Notes: generated by a model not told the origin, from the letters alone. A DNA stretch of 64,000 bases from an uncultured bacterium (GCA_905214715.1 CAJMMT010000003.1:1-64000); one strand, 5' to 3'; positions 18,111-27,588 are shown, counted from the first letter of the stretch. Made by a program: numbers and translations.

Positions 18111-20603
18111 TTATCTCACGAACTTCGGGGATTGAAAGTAGAGACCGAAATTGATGCCGAAATTCCAGTTGCGGGCCGGGGAACTCAGATAGTTGCCGTA
18201 TAAGGACAATGATGCGAATTTGAAATTATATACCGCAGCCAATTCTCCTATGAACTCGGGATGACGGAACCACCCGTCCCAACACGGCATACCGTCGGCA
18301 CCCTCGCGAATGGAACGTACCGGAATGAATAGATTGAAATCCCCCCGGAGCTGGAAATTCCGGAATGGCGACCACACGGGCTGCAGCCCGGCTGCCACAT
18401 AATTATCCGAACGGAAAGCGGGATTGAAATAGTTTTTGGTGGAGGGCGTGGGTTCAAACGCCGAAGCATGGATAAGAGTGGCCGTATAATTCTGATAAAG
18501 ACGCGAGAAAGTAGCTACACCACTGGCCGAAACACCGAGCGACACATTACGTAACAACGGAAAGTAACGCTGCCATTCGGCAAACAGACGCAGACGGTTA
18601 TGAAATTCATAAGCTGATTTCTTATCTTCGGAAGATGTGATTCCTGACTTCTCACGCGACCCTATAACCGAAAGCCGCGCCTTCATTCCCGAAGAGGGGT
18701 ACTGCTGGAAATCAAGTGTATTGCGTTCAGCTTCGAGACGTGCCGCGATGATATGATAATGACCCTCCTGACGATTGCCGGCGATAACAGGATCGGCACC
18801 TACAGGATAGTATCGGTTTCCGAGATAGCCGTATCCGATGCTTGCCAGACCTTTCCCGGCTCGCCCGAGTGCTACGCAGTAGTTGAGTCTGGCGAAATGC
18901 TGCGTATCGGTTATGAACGATGGAGAACCTGTCTGGTAAAACAGCAACTCGGAATCATAATACTTCTGGCGGCTGAGCACACCTTCAAGCTGAATATAGG
19001 ATGGCAGCTGGCTGTTGATAGCCATCTTGCCTGACAGCAATGCGGCATAGTAAGACTGCCCTACCCACGCGCTGAGGTCGATGTCAAGGGAATTGAAACT
19101 GAGTGTATGATACCCGCATGTGAAATACAGCATACTGTTGGTGGAGGTCGTTATCCATCCCCCCACACCGAAATTCCATGGATTTTTAACCTTGGCGTCA
19201 AGCAAAAGGGTATTGGCAGAAACCACAGGTCGCTTGGCAGGGAATTCAATCGAATATGCGCGGGCCTGAAGCGAGTCGGCCTGCAGATTGAGACGTGATT
19301 GCGGGAGCAGGTTGTCGAGTTTCCCTCCGGCCACGGCCCTATAATAGGATTCGTAGGCATCTTCCATAGAGAATGGAGTTTTCCGGCCGTGATCAAACAG
19401 GAACCGCAGAAACCGGGCTTCCCCTTGCGTGGCACCTTTCACTGCCACGGAGTCGAACTCCACTGAAGGTGTCTTGGCTGCGAAAAGTCTGCGTCGTTCG
19501 CTGACCTCGGCAAGCGGACGACGTGCCTTTACGCGTCCGGCCACGGAATCGACCATAGCAAGCCCGGTATCATACCCTATCTCATATATCTGGGCCGCAT
19601 CTTCAAAATCGAGCACCGAAAAAGAGGAGACCGGTACCTGAATCTTGATTCCTTCAGAAGATGGCAACGAATAATCGTTGTTCTGTATAATCATATCCTC
19701 CAGCTGGCTATAGGCGTTGCCGGGCTTTGGCTTACCGTCGGGCTCGGAAACAGACACTCCTATTATCACATCGGGATGAAAATCCTCGCGCATCACATCT
19801 ACCGGGAAATTGTCATATATCCCCCCGTCGAACATCAGCAGACTGTCTATCTCTATCGGGCGGTAAACGAGTGGGAAACTCATGGAAGCCCTTACGGCAT
19901 CGCCGAGAGAACCGTTCCTGAGCACGACCTTGTGTTTGTGGTATATATCGGAAGTTACACACTGAAACGGCACGAAGAGGTTTCTGAAATCCTCACCACA
20001 TTGCACGGTATATGGAGTATACAGCTTCAGGAACTCTATATTCATCGGCAGCGGCGAGATAAGAGAGGCAGGAAGAATCTGGCTTGCAAGATTGTTCTGT
20101 TTCTTAAAACTGATATTGAACGACAGCCACTTCGGAGAGGGGGAAGGCTCTGAAAAATAGTATATGTCAGATGGATTAAGCTGGCCGAAAGCCCAATAAC
20201 GGAAATCTTTCGACATAAAAAAAGCCAGCATCTCGGCCGGCGACCATCCGCAACTGTACAAACTTCCAACCACGGCTCCCATAGATGTCCCGACCACGTA
20301 GTCTATCGGAATACCGTGGTCCTCCAAAGCCTTTATCACTCCCACATGGGCAATGCCTTTGGCTCCTCCTCCTGACAGTACCAGTCCGACACTGCCGGAT
20401 GAGGAGGGTTCTCCCGCACCTCCGCTATCTTTCGGCAAAACGGTTTCCACAGTATCGAGCAGCGCAAGGGAGTTGTGAGACGGTGCTGCGACGGCGGTTA
20501 CGCTCACAAGCAGTATTACGCCTATTATTTCAAGGCGAAGGGCACGTAAAGAGAGATGCGGAAGAATCTCTATTGTATGTGAACGGTGGAACGGCTGAAA
20601 CAT
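18111..20603 (-). CDS. Patatin-like phospholipase fused to an outer-membrane beta-barrel
   Basis: An 830-residue surface protein. After a signal-anchor stretch (about residues 20-42), a patatin domain has the oxyanion loop GGGAKG (78-83), catalytic Ser107 in GTSMG and Asp259 in FDGGIYDNFP. A short POTRA-like linker follows, and the C-terminal third alternates polar and aromatic residues, ending in FGLYFQSPKFVR, as in surface-antigen (BamA-type) barrels. This is the two-part layout of secreted patatins of the PlpD kind. ATG 20603 is chosen because an in-frame TTG at 20660 lies inside the upstream terminator stem. Confidence 0.9.
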   Translation of the reverse strand: MFQPFHRSHTIEILPHLSLRALRLEIIGVILLVSVTAVAAPSHNSLALLDTVETVLPKDSGGAGEPSSSGSVGLVLSGGGAKGIAHVGVIKALEDHGIPIDYVVGTSMGAVVGSLYSCGWSPAEMLAFFMSKDFRYWAFGQLNPSDIYYFSEPSPSPKWLSFNISFKKQNNLASQILPASLISPLPMNIEFLKLYTPYTVQCGEDFRNLFVPFQCVTSDIYHKHKVVLRNGSLGDAVRASMSFPLVYRPIEIDSLLMFDGGIYDNFPVDVMREDFHPDVIIGVSVSEPDGKPKPGNAYSQLEDMIIQNNDYSLPSSEGIKIQVPVSSFSVLDFEDAAQIYEIGYDTGLAMVDSVAGRVKARRPLAEVSERRRLFAAKTPSVEFDSVAVKGATQGEARFLRFLFDHGRKTPFSMEDAYESYYRAVAGGKLDNLLPQSRLNLQADSLQARAYSIEFPAKRPVVSANTLLLDAKVKNPWNFGVGGWITTSTNSMLYFTCGYHTLSFNSLDIDLSAWVGQSYYAALLSGKMAINSQLPSYIQLEGVLSRQKYYDSELLFYQTGSPSFITDTQHFARLNYCVALGRAGKGLASIGYGYLGNRYYPVGADPVIAGNRQEGHYHIIAARLEAERNTLDFQQYPSSGMKARLSVIGSREKSGITSSEDKKSAYEFHNRLRLFAEWQRYFPLLRNVSLGVSASGVATFSRLYQNYTATLIHASAFEPTPSTKNYFNPAFRSDNYVAAGLQPVWSPFRNFQLRGDFNLFIPVRSIREGADGMPCWDGWFRHPEFIGELAAVYNFKFASLSLYGNYLSSPARNWNFGINFGLYFQSPKFVR

Positions 20604-20647
20604 AGCTGGAATCTTTTTAAGCGATCCATGCCACCGCACGATAAAAA

Positions 20648-20691
20648 AGCGAGGTGTCAAGGTCGAATTTATAAAACCTTAACACCTCGCT
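20648..20691 (-). terminator. Terminator after the DUF349 gene
   Basis: AGCGAGGTGT plus AAGGT pairs with ACCTT plus ACACCTCGCT across a 12-base loop, with one internal mismatch. On the minus strand the stem is followed by TTTTTT. It ends the cyclophilin-DUF349 unit and leaves a short leader for the patatin gene. Confidence 0.85.
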
Positions 20692-20730
20692 TTCATATTA
20701 TGTTCACGGCTGAATACCGTTTAAATCACT

Positions 20731-22551
20731 TCATTCTATCATACGGAGTTTGTTTTCGATATCGGCTATATCCTGGCGGATGCGTTCGCTACGGCGTTCC
20801 ATCTCCTTGAGCATGGAATTTCCGGCCGAAGACTTCACGCTGAAGAAGCCCATATTGTTTTCGTAGGTCTTCAGTTCGGCACGTTTGCGGTCAAGTTCAC
20901 GCATCAGGCGTTCGCGTTCGCCACCCACTTTCTGAGGATTGTCGGCACGCATCTCACGCACACGGTTCTTGAAGCGGTTCTCGCGGTTTTCACGCTGGCG
21001 GTCTCTGTCGGCAGCATAAAAGACATCGCACAGACCGCGGAATTCCTGCCAGAGCGTTTCCTTTACCTTTGCGGGCACATGGCCTATTTCCTGCCATTTG
21101 GCCTGACACTCCTTAACCACCTGCAGGTTCTCGCGGGGATCCGCCTCACGGTCGAGCTCTTTAAGACGGTCTATAAGGGCTGTCTTGGCTTTCAGGTTGG
21201 CATTCTCTTCCTGACGGCGTTCGCCTATGAATTTATGACGACGGTCAAAGACGGCGTTGCATGCGGTAGAGAAACGTTTCCATATCTCATCGCTCTGGCG
21301 ACGACCGGAATTACCTATGGTCTTCCACTCCGCCTGAAGCGCTACGGCAGCCTCGGCCGCTTTTTTCAGATTCTCTTCCGAAGCGAGAGCCTCCGCTTTC
21401 TCACAGAGTTCCACTTTCTTCTGGAAGTTGGCGCCCATCTCGTCGCGGCTCTTGGTATAGAACTCCGCCTTGGCTGTGAAGAAAGCATCGCAGGCTGTGC
21501 GGAAGCGATTGAAAAGGGCGTTGTTGGTCTTACGCGAAGCGAAACCTATACCTTTCCAACGGGCCTGCATGTCAAGAATCTTCTTTGTTGCCTCATCCCA
21601 GTCTGAAAAGTTCTTCAGTTCATCGGTCTTTATAGCCTCGACCTCATTGCAGAGAGCCGTCTTGGCAATCTCCGCCTCGGCTTCGCTGGCTTTGCGCGAT
21701 TCAAAAAACTCCTGATGACGCTTGTTGACAGTAGAAGAGAGAGTTTTGAACTCTTCCCATATTTCAGCGCGTATATCTTTTGCTACAGGACCTATCTCGC
21801 GCCATGAGTTATGAAGACTCTGAAGCTGACGGGCAGCTTCAACCACGTCTTCCTTATCGACGAGCGCACGGGCTTCCTCTATGATCTGACGTTTAGCCTC
21901 CAGATTCTTGCGGAAATCAAGGTCGCGGAGCTCCTTGTTTATTTTCAGCTTATCGTAAAACTCCTCTACCAAGCTCTGGTAGTTTTTCCATATCGCAGTC
22001 TCGGCTGTAGGGGGAAGGTCAGCCTTTTCACGAAAATCCTGCTGCAACTGCTGGAAACGAGGAAAATTAAGGTTTACGTTATCTATATCTTCGGTTATCT
22101 TGCGGAGTTCATCGATAATAACCTGTTTTTTCTCAAGATTCTGTTGCATCCTTTTTTCCTCTTCCTCAAGGAAAATCGCACGGCCTTCTTTAAACTTGGC
22201 CAACAGGTCGCGGAAAGGAACTTCTTCGGCCGATGTCTGGGCCGCGAATGTTTCGGGTGCGTTACCTTCAGCCACGTAAGCTGAAAGTTCTTCGAGCTGC
22301 TCGCGGTTACGGCGACTGTAAAAAGCTGTTTTAAGGGCGGCCACCTCGCGATGAGCCTGCATGTTGCCCGAAGCAACTATACGGTCAAGTTCGGCAAGGA
22401 GTTCCGCACAAGTCATGTTGTGGTAATTGACGTGTGACTCATCGGCTGTAGCAGGAGTTTCCACGGCAACGTCGACAGACTCTTCTTTGGGGTCTTCAAC
22501 CTCTGTTACAGAAGGCATAACCTCTTCGGGGAGTTTTTCGTTTTCGTTCAT
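20731..22551 (-). CDS. DUF349 repeat protein
   Basis: A 606-residue, strongly charged, all-helical cytoplasmic protein. At least four clear DUF349 repeats are visible through the recurring W-x-x-I/G motif: LHNSWREIGPVAK, MQARWKGIGFASR, LQAEWKTIGNSGR and CQAKWQEIGHVPAK, preceded by a more diverged copy near residue 180. The N-terminus is acidic and low complexity. The C-terminus is a coiled coil. DUF349 proteins are conserved in Bacteroidota and Actinobacteria with no settled function. It follows the cyclophilin gene by 106 bases. Confidence 0.85.
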   Translation of the reverse strand: MNENEKLPEEVMPSVTEVEDPKEESVDVAVETPATADESHVNYHNMTCAELLAELDRIVASGNMQAHREVAALKTAFYSRRNREQLEELSAYVAEGNAPETFAAQTSAEEVPFRDLLAKFKEGRAIFLEEEEKRMQQNLEKKQVIIDELRKITEDIDNVNLNFPRFQQLQQDFREKADLPPTAETAIWKNYQSLVEEFYDKLKINKELRDLDFRKNLEAKRQIIEEARALVDKEDVVEAARQLQSLHNSWREIGPVAKDIRAEIWEEFKTLSSTVNKRHQEFFESRKASEAEAEIAKTALCNEVEAIKTDELKNFSDWDEATKKILDMQARWKGIGFASRKTNNALFNRFRTACDAFFTAKAEFYTKSRDEMGANFQKKVELCEKAEALASEENLKKAAEAAVALQAEWKTIGNSGRRQSDEIWKRFSTACNAVFDRRHKFIGERRQEENANLKAKTALIDRLKELDREADPRENLQVVKECQAKWQEIGHVPAKVKETLWQEFRGLCDVFYAADRDRQRENRENRFKNRVREMRADNPQKVGGERERLMRELDRKRAELKTYENNMGFFSVKSSAGNSMLKEMERRSERIRQDIADIENKLRMIE

Positions 22552-22657
22552 AATGCTGGTATGGAGCGGTTATAAGTAGCGTTTAATGTGGGACTGATAA
22601 TATGGTTTCAAGGGCGCGACTGAAGCACGGTCATATCATATTCCATAGAGGGAATAA

Positions 22658-23506
22658 TTACAATACCGTCACTTTCAGAACCTTGATATCCTCTACCGGA
22701 CGGTCGGAACCATCGGTAGCGGCGTTCTGGATTTTCTCGACAACATCCATTCCTTCAAGTACCTCGCCGAATACGGTGTACTGTCCGTCGAGGTGAGGAG
22801 TGCCGCCGATGGTGATGTAGTCTTCCTTAAGCTGTGCCGGAAGCGAGTCTACCTTCACGTCTGCCTCCGTACGGGCTATCAGGGTCTGACGCAGGACTTC
22901 GAGTTCATCTTTAAGACCTGCCTTGCGCAGAGAGTCTATTTCGGCATAATGCTCCTTGCATAATTTGCGGAAATAATCCTGACGGGCCTGATTGGCGCCA
23001 CGGCTTTCGAGCATTTCGAGCTGACGCGCCGGAACCTTACGTCCCGTTACGATATAGAACTGCGAGCCGGAACTGCGTCGCTCGGGATTTACCTGATCGC
23101 CGGTGCGTGCGGCAGCAAGGGCACCATATTTATGATAATGTCTCGGATAAACTATCTCGGCGGGGATCGTATATCCCGGATCTCCGGCTCCGAGCATCGC
23201 GCCGGGTACGGCATCCTTGCTATCGGGATCTCCGGTCTGGACCATGAAATCTTTTATGACCCTATGAAAAAGGACACCATCGTAGAATCCCTCGCGAGCA
23301 AGTTTCAGGAAATTGTCGCGATGTTGCGGAGTGTCGTCATAAAGTTTCACCTTGATGTCCCCCATAGAGGTAGAGATGACAGCTACAGGACCGGCAGACG
23401 CCACATCCTGATGAATGGGTGATTTTGTTTCCATAATATTGTCGCGTGCCCACGTCATGCCGGCGAGAAGCACAGCCAGCAACAGCGGGATATAGAGTTT
23501 CTTCAT
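22658..23506 (-). CDS. Secreted cyclophilin-type peptidylprolyl isomerase
   Basis: A 282-residue protein with an N-terminal signal peptide (KLYIPLLLAVLLAGMTWA). The cyclophilin core has GDIKVKLYDDTPQHRDNF, GVLFHRVIKDFMVQTGDP, GSQFYIVTGR and LDGQYTVFGEVLEGMDVV. A helical insert of about 70 residues follows the QFYIVTG block, as in other Bacteroidota homologues. It likely assists folding of exported proteins. ATG 23506 is chosen because it begins the signal peptide. The small unknown gene upstream ends 13 bases earlier. Confidence 0.92.
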   Translation of the reverse strand: MKKLYIPLLLAVLLAGMTWARDNIMETKSPIHQDVASAGPVAVISTSMGDIKVKLYDDTPQHRDNFLKLAREGFYDGVLFHRVIKDFMVQTGDPDSKDAVPGAMLGAGDPGYTIPAEIVYPRHYHKYGALAAARTGDQVNPERRSSGSQFYIVTGRKVPARQLEMLESRGANQARQDYFRKLCKEHYAEIDSLRKAGLKDELEVLRQTLIARTEADVKVDSLPAQLKEDYITIGGTPHLDGQYTVFGEVLEGMDVVEKIQNAATDGSDRPVEDIKVLKVTVL

Positions 23507-23519
23507 TTGGCGATTGTTC

Positions 23520-23894
23520 TCAGATTCCCTCTTTAGGGTAAACACGTTTGTAAATACGGCGGAAGTTTGAATCGCTTTCCTGCAGTTGCTCTACATGGTC
23601 CTGGTAATCGGCTCCCCAGATAGCCTCGAGCAACGACCAGATATATCTGCGCTCGCGGTCTTTGTCGATCGTAGCTTCAATAAGCGGAGCGAGCCACCCC
23701 TGGAAACGCTCGCGGTCTACAGCGGCAAGGAATCTTGCGGTAGAGGCACAAAACTGACCTGTGGAATCCACGCGTTTGAGGTTGTCTATCAAGACTGGCA
23801 TATGATCCAGACAATCATCCACATGATTTACCAGATATTCGTAGGTAGCCATGCCGTCTGAATCCAATTCAGGTTTTTTGAGTATATCTATCAT
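23520..23894 (-). CDS. Small conserved-looking protein of unknown function
   Basis: A 124-residue soluble protein with no signal or membrane segment, predicted mostly helical. Notable features are a Trp-rich second half (RFQGWLAPLIEAT, RYIWSLLEAIWG) and a charged C-terminus. I do not recognise the family. ATG 23894 (MIDILKKPEL) is preferred; an ATG at 23921 adds nine hydrophobic residues. It leads an apparent unit with the cyclophilin and DUF349 genes, which suggests shared expression but does not give a function. Confidence 0.65.
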   Translation of the reverse strand: MIDILKKPELDSDGMATYEYLVNHVDDCLDHMPVLIDNLKRVDSTGQFCASTARFLAAVDRERFQGWLAPLIEATIDKDRERRYIWSLLEAIWGADYQDHVEQLQESDSNFRRIYKRVYPKEGI

Positions 23895-24006
23895 AATGCA
23901 GATTAGATATTTGACATACATGAGGTAGCTTTTATCCGACTTTCGGGAAGGTCATGACAGAGGGCCTCGCCTTATAAGCCGGAACAAGCATACCCGGTTG
24001 AATTGA

Positions 24007-24054
24007 CAAAATTAGAAAAAAATTTCATTCAATGAAGAGAATAAATTAAATTTG
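24007..24054. promoter_or_regulatory. Divergent -7 boxes between the small unknown and the kinase-like gene
   Basis: TAATTTTG on the minus strand (24014-24007) and TAAATTTG on the plus strand (24047-24054) face outward. Both match the -7 consensus, but neither has a good TTG at the right distance, so the call is tentative. The plus-strand box lies 8 bases from the ATG at 24063, implying a very short leader. Confidence 0.45.
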
Positions 24055-24062
24055 TGCCCGAT

Positions 24063-24743
24063 ATGGAAAACAGAAGCAACGACATACCGGCTAATGTGCC
24101 ACGGAACAGCTGTGGCAGCAATGCCGTTATCGTCATCGGTCGCCAGACAGGAAGCGGTGGACGGCAAGTAGGAAAAGCCGTGGCAAAAAAACTCGGCATC
24201 AGCTATTATGACCGTGAACTTCTGAAAGAATGCGCCGAAAGAATGGGATACGCGCCATCCATATTCGAGATGGCCGACGAACGCCGCCCATCGATGTTCC
24301 GGTCGCTGCTGGCGGCCAACATCGGACTCAACGACTCGTCGCCCATGACAATGGAGCAGATATATTCGGTGCAATCGGATGTTATACGCCAGATTGCCGA
24401 CAGAGAGCCGGCCGTGTTCGTGGGACGGACAGCCGATTATATCCTACGCGACAAACCCGGGCTCTTCAGCGTGTTTCTGCATGCCCCAGAAGAGTGGCGC
24501 GCACGCAATATGATACGCCGGCTCGACTCTACATCGGTATCGGAGGCTGTGTCGACTCTCAGAAAGATGGATTCCCGACGTCAGGATTACTATAATTATT
24601 TCACACCCGGCGGATGGGGAAAGGCCGACAACTATGACGTATGTATCGACTCGTCGAGGTTCGACCCCGATACATTATCCGAGATAATCGTAAGGCTCGC
24701 GACCAAAGCCAACGACAATGGCCCGACACCGGACGACAAATAA
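24063..24743 (+). CDS. Cytidylate kinase-like family protein
   Basis: A 226-residue P-loop protein of the cytidylate-kinase-like family (PF13189 type). The nucleotide loop is IGRQTGSGGRQVGKAVAKK, followed by ISYYDRELL, VGRTADYIL and SVFLHAPEEWR with a kinase lid. It differs from true Cmk in length and loop sequence, so the substrate is uncertain. ATG 24063 is used; a GTG at 24054 overlaps the -7-like box. Confidence 0.85.
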   Translation: MENRSNDIPANVPRNSCGSNAVIVIGRQTGSGGRQVGKAVAKKLGISYYDRELLKECAERMGYAPSIFEMADERRPSMFRSLLAANIGLNDSSPMTMEQIYSVQSDVIRQIADREPAVFVGRTADYILRDKPGLFSVFLHAPEEWRARNMIRRLDSTSVSEAVSTLRKMDSRRQDYYNYFTPGGWGKADNYDVCIDSSRFDPDTLSEIIVRLATKANDNGPTPDDK

Positions 24744-24852
24744 CGAAGTTCCCGTTCATGCCTCACTATAAGGCGCCAAAGATTTTTAAACTTTATATAA
24801 ACAATTTTACCCCATTTCCCTTTTTATAGGAAACAGACAAACCGTAAGCGTT

Positions 24853-25536
24853 ATGAAAAACACTCAGTATCTGGTATCCTATATTTTCACCTTGATAATA
24901 GGTGTGCTGTTGTTGGTCTACAGCCGGCAGACCAATATATTCGAGATAATAGTGGTGGTCATAGGCATATGCTTCATCATTCCGAGTCTCGTAGGGCTTT
25001 ACATGGGGTTCGCCGGCAAAAAACAGACCGACGGTTCGCGCAAGAGCCGTCCCTGGTATATCGGTACTTCGGCCATAGCCGGGCTGGTAGGGGGCGTGCT
25101 TCTCGTCGCCATGCCGGGATTTTTCGTGCATTACCTTATCTATACTTTCGGTGTGATTCTGGTAGTGGCGGGAATAATACAGATTCTGTTTCTCTCGGCC
25201 GAAGGTAGAGATATAGGGGGGATGCCCACCGCATGGTTCATTATGCCGTGGATTATTGTCGCCACCGGTATCGCCATTATAATAATCGGTCCTGAAAAAC
25301 TTGCCGATGCGGCCACAATCGTAACGGGAATCGCTCTCACACTATATTCCATCAACGGGCTTCTGAGCGCGTCGGCCCATAAGCTTACTACCCGTCGTAT
25401 GGCACGTTCCGTCGCCAAGGCAGCCGGAGTAGAGAAAACCGAAGTACGTGAAAAGACTGGGAGAGAAGCAGATTCCACCGACGCGACAGCAGAGGTAACA
25501 AAAGAAAAAGAAGACTCTCCGGAGGGAGAGCCATAG
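24853..25536 (+). CDS. HdeD-like DUF308 membrane protein
   Basis: A 227-residue inner-membrane protein with about six hydrophobic helices up to residue 175, such as YIFTLIIGVLLLVY and FIMPWIIVATGIAIIII, and a charged C-terminal tail rich in Glu, Lys and Thr. The repeated two-helix units resemble HdeD/DUF308 proteins, some of which are linked to acid stress. Its stop lies 9 bases before the RNase P RNA. Confidence 0.75.
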   Translation: MKNTQYLVSYIFTLIIGVLLLVYSRQTNIFEIIVVVIGICFIIPSLVGLYMGFAGKKQTDGSRKSRPWYIGTSAIAGLVGGVLLVAMPGFFVHYLIYTFGVILVVAGIIQILFLSAEGRDIGGMPTAWFIMPWIIVATGIAIIIIGPEKLADAATIVTGIALTLYSINGLLSASAHKLTTRRMARSVAKAAGVEKTEVREKTGREADSTDATAEVTKEKEDSPEGEP

Positions 25537-25545
25537 ATGATATCA

Positions 25546-25953
25546 AGCAGAAGCGCGGTCTGTCGCTTCATGCCGGGCGCATGAAGAGGAAAGTCCGGGC
25601 AACATAGAGCAGCATACTTTCTAACGGAAAGCCGGCGGCGACGTCGGGGATAATGTGACAGAAAACAACCGCCCGCACCCATCAGATGAGGTCCGGGTAA
25701 GGGTGAAAAGGTGGGGTAAGAGCCCACCGGCTCACGTGGCGACACGCGAGGCCGCACATCCTATGTGTTGCAAGGCCAAATATACCGGCAGCGAAGGGTG
25801 GCTCGCCCATTGCCGGGGGGTAGGCTGCTTAAGCCTCGGTGGCAACACCGGGCTTAGATAAATGACAGGCGGCTTTCAGGCGGCACCCTGCATTACAATT
25901 CAAGGGCACCTCCTTTCAGGAAGCTACATAACCCGGCTTACAACGCTTCTGCT
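25546..25953 (+). ncRNA. rnpB: RNase P RNA, bacterial class A
   Basis: The catalytic RNA of RNase P, which matures tRNA 5' ends. The terminal P1 helix is formed by AGCAGAAGCG at 25546 and CGCTTCTGCT at 25944-25953. GAGGAAAGTCCGGGC (conserved region I), ACAGAAAAC, GGTAAGAGCCCACCG, AGATAAATGACAGGC and the 3' ACATAACCCGGCTTA all match class A landmarks. The total length of about 408 bases is normal. Confidence 0.95.
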
Positions 25954-25964
25954 TTTGTTACTAC

Positions 25965-25998
25965 GCCGGGTGCAGATTATTCTGCCCCCGGCTTTTTT
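25965..25998 (+). terminator. Terminator of the RNase P RNA
   Basis: GCCGGG plus GCAG pairs with CTGC plus CCCGGC, followed by a run of seven T. It lies 11 bases after the end of P1 and 13 bases before the yihY ATG. Confidence 0.9.
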
Positions 25999-26011
25999 TA
26001 ATATTCCCGCC

Positions 26012-27385
26012 ATGTCTAAGATAATAGAAAAAATAAAATATCTGATTTATTACTGCACCGAAGGTGTATGGGAAAGCGGCAAGGATACACTCGGGGTAAG
26101 GCTTGTGAAAACCGCCAACCTTGCCGTAAAATCATTCATGGACCGCGGATTGCAAATAAAGTCTATGTCTCTCACCTACTCTACGGTGCTGGCCATAGTC
26201 CCGGCTCTGGCATTGCTGCTGGCCATAGGACGAGGATTCGGATTACAAGATTTGCTGACATCGTCGATTTATTCATATTTCCCGTCGCAAACCAAAGCCA
26301 TCGCCACAGCCATGAAGTTTGTAGACTCTTATCTTAAAGAGGCTTCCTCTGGTATCTTCGTAGGTGTGGGGCTCGTATTCCTGCTTTGGACAGTAATTTC
26401 CCTTCTCTCATATATCGAAGATGCCTTCAACAACATCTGGGATGTGAAACATGACCGCAACCTCTACCAGAAGATAACCGATTACATCGCCATATGCCTG
26501 ATGATTCCGATTCTTATAATCTGTTCGTCGGGTCTATCGATCTTCATGGCCACCACTATAGAAGAGCAACTGAAGATTCCGTTCCTGACACCATTGCTTA
26601 ACAAACTGCTCGAGCTCTCGCCATTTATCCTGGTATGGATCGCATTCTCGCTTTCCTTCTGGCTGATACCCAATACCAAGGTATCCATAAAGTATGCCAT
26701 GATTACGGGAGCTATCTGCGCCGTGGCCTTCCAGATTCTTCAGATGCTCTTTTTCTCAGGTCAGCTGTATGTATCGAAATACAACGCCATCTACGGATCG
26801 TTCGCTTTTCTTCCGCTGCTGCTTATCTGGCTCCAGCTCTCGTGGCTGATTCTGCTGTCGGGATGCGTGCTGACCTATTCGCTGCAAAATATATTCACCT
26901 TTGACTTTCTTGGCGACTATTCAACCATATCGGCCGATTACCTGCACAAGATGGAGGTTATAGTCATGGCCGTGGTGGCGCAGGATTTCAATGAGAAACG
27001 GCGCCCGAAAACCATTGTCGAGATTTCCACATCCTACGACATCCCGATAAGAATAGCCAACAAGATAAACGAACATCTCAGCAAAGCCGGAATGGTGTAT
27101 CAGGTAGACCTGTCGGAATACCCGGGATGCTCGAAAGGGGACCTTGGACTTACACCGGCTGTAGACATAAACACACTATCGGTTTCTGAATTCCTGAAAA
27201 AGATAGATGCCGAAGGTAACAGCAATTTCATACCGCGCTTCTCCAAGATATATGGCGACACACTCATACAACTCGATAAGGTGCTTGACAACGCATATCC
27301 GTCGGGAAACGATATTCTCATAAAAGATATATCTCTCCCGGCTCCTGACAACGGAGACAAAAAACAGCAGAAGCTACAGAAGTAA
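26012..27385 (+). CDS. YihY/virulence factor BrkB family membrane protein
   Basis: A 457-residue protein with a YihY domain of about six membrane helices (residues roughly 45-310): TYSTVLAIVPALALLLAIGRG, WTVISLLSYIEDAFNNIW and GSFAFLPLLLIWLQLSWLI match the family. The C-terminal 130 residues look like a soluble winged-helix segment, common in Bacteroidota members. The E. coli homologue is not RNase BN despite old naming. The start at 26012 follows the rnpB terminator; the frame stays open upstream through rnpB, but those residues are not coding. Confidence 0.87.
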   Translation: MSKIIEKIKYLIYYCTEGVWESGKDTLGVRLVKTANLAVKSFMDRGLQIKSMSLTYSTVLAIVPALALLLAIGRGFGLQDLLTSSIYSYFPSQTKAIATAMKFVDSYLKEASSGIFVGVGLVFLLWTVISLLSYIEDAFNNIWDVKHDRNLYQKITDYIAICLMIPILIICSSGLSIFMATTIEEQLKIPFLTPLLNKLLELSPFILVWIAFSLSFWLIPNTKVSIKYAMITGAICAVAFQILQMLFFSGQLYVSKYNAIYGSFAFLPLLLIWLQLSWLILLSGCVLTYSLQNIFTFDFLGDYSTISADYLHKMEVIVMAVVAQDFNEKRRPKTIVEISTSYDIPIRIANKINEHLSKAGMVYQVDLSEYPGCSKGDLGLTPAVDINTLSVSEFLKKIDAEGNSNFIPRFSKIYGDTLIQLDKVLDNAYPSGNDILIKDISLPAPDNGDKKQQKLQK

Positions 27386-27504
27386 AAGAAGCGACAGAAG
27401 CATCAGATGTAACGATGGTTTTATGCTTTGCAACATAATTTACATTGTTCCTGAAAGAGTTGCAATTTTATTTTTCCATAACTAAAAAATAAGTTGTCGT
27501 CTGC

Positions 27505-27535
27505 TTGTTTCCAATTGCAAATTATTATATCTTTG
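27505..27535 (+). promoter_or_regulatory. Promoter of the glycogen operon
   Basis: TTG (27505-27507), a 20-base spacer and TATCTTTG (27528-27535) match the Bacteroidota consensus. Transcription from about 27541 gives a leader near 155 bases. The rest of the 27386-27695 gap holds no gene I can support. Confidence 0.78.
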
Positions 27536-27558
27536 CTAATAGCGATTACAGCAAACGG

Positions 27559-27588
27559 CCCTGAGTATACCGCATAAGCGATTCAGGG
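27559..27588 (+). promoter_or_regulatory. Two-tier hairpin in the glycogen operon leader
   Basis: CCCTGA (27559-27564) pairs with TCAGGG (27583-27588), and inside it CGC-ATAA-GCG (27571-27580) forms a second stem. It lies about 18 bases after the predicted transcription start. No known riboswitch class is recognised and there is no T-run, so it may be a stability or protein-binding element. Confidence 0.45.

Noticed and set aside
25862..26011. Upstream extension of the YihY reading frame
   Set aside because: It overlaps the catalytic RNase P RNA and its terminator; ATG 26012 lies just after the terminator and fits the family.
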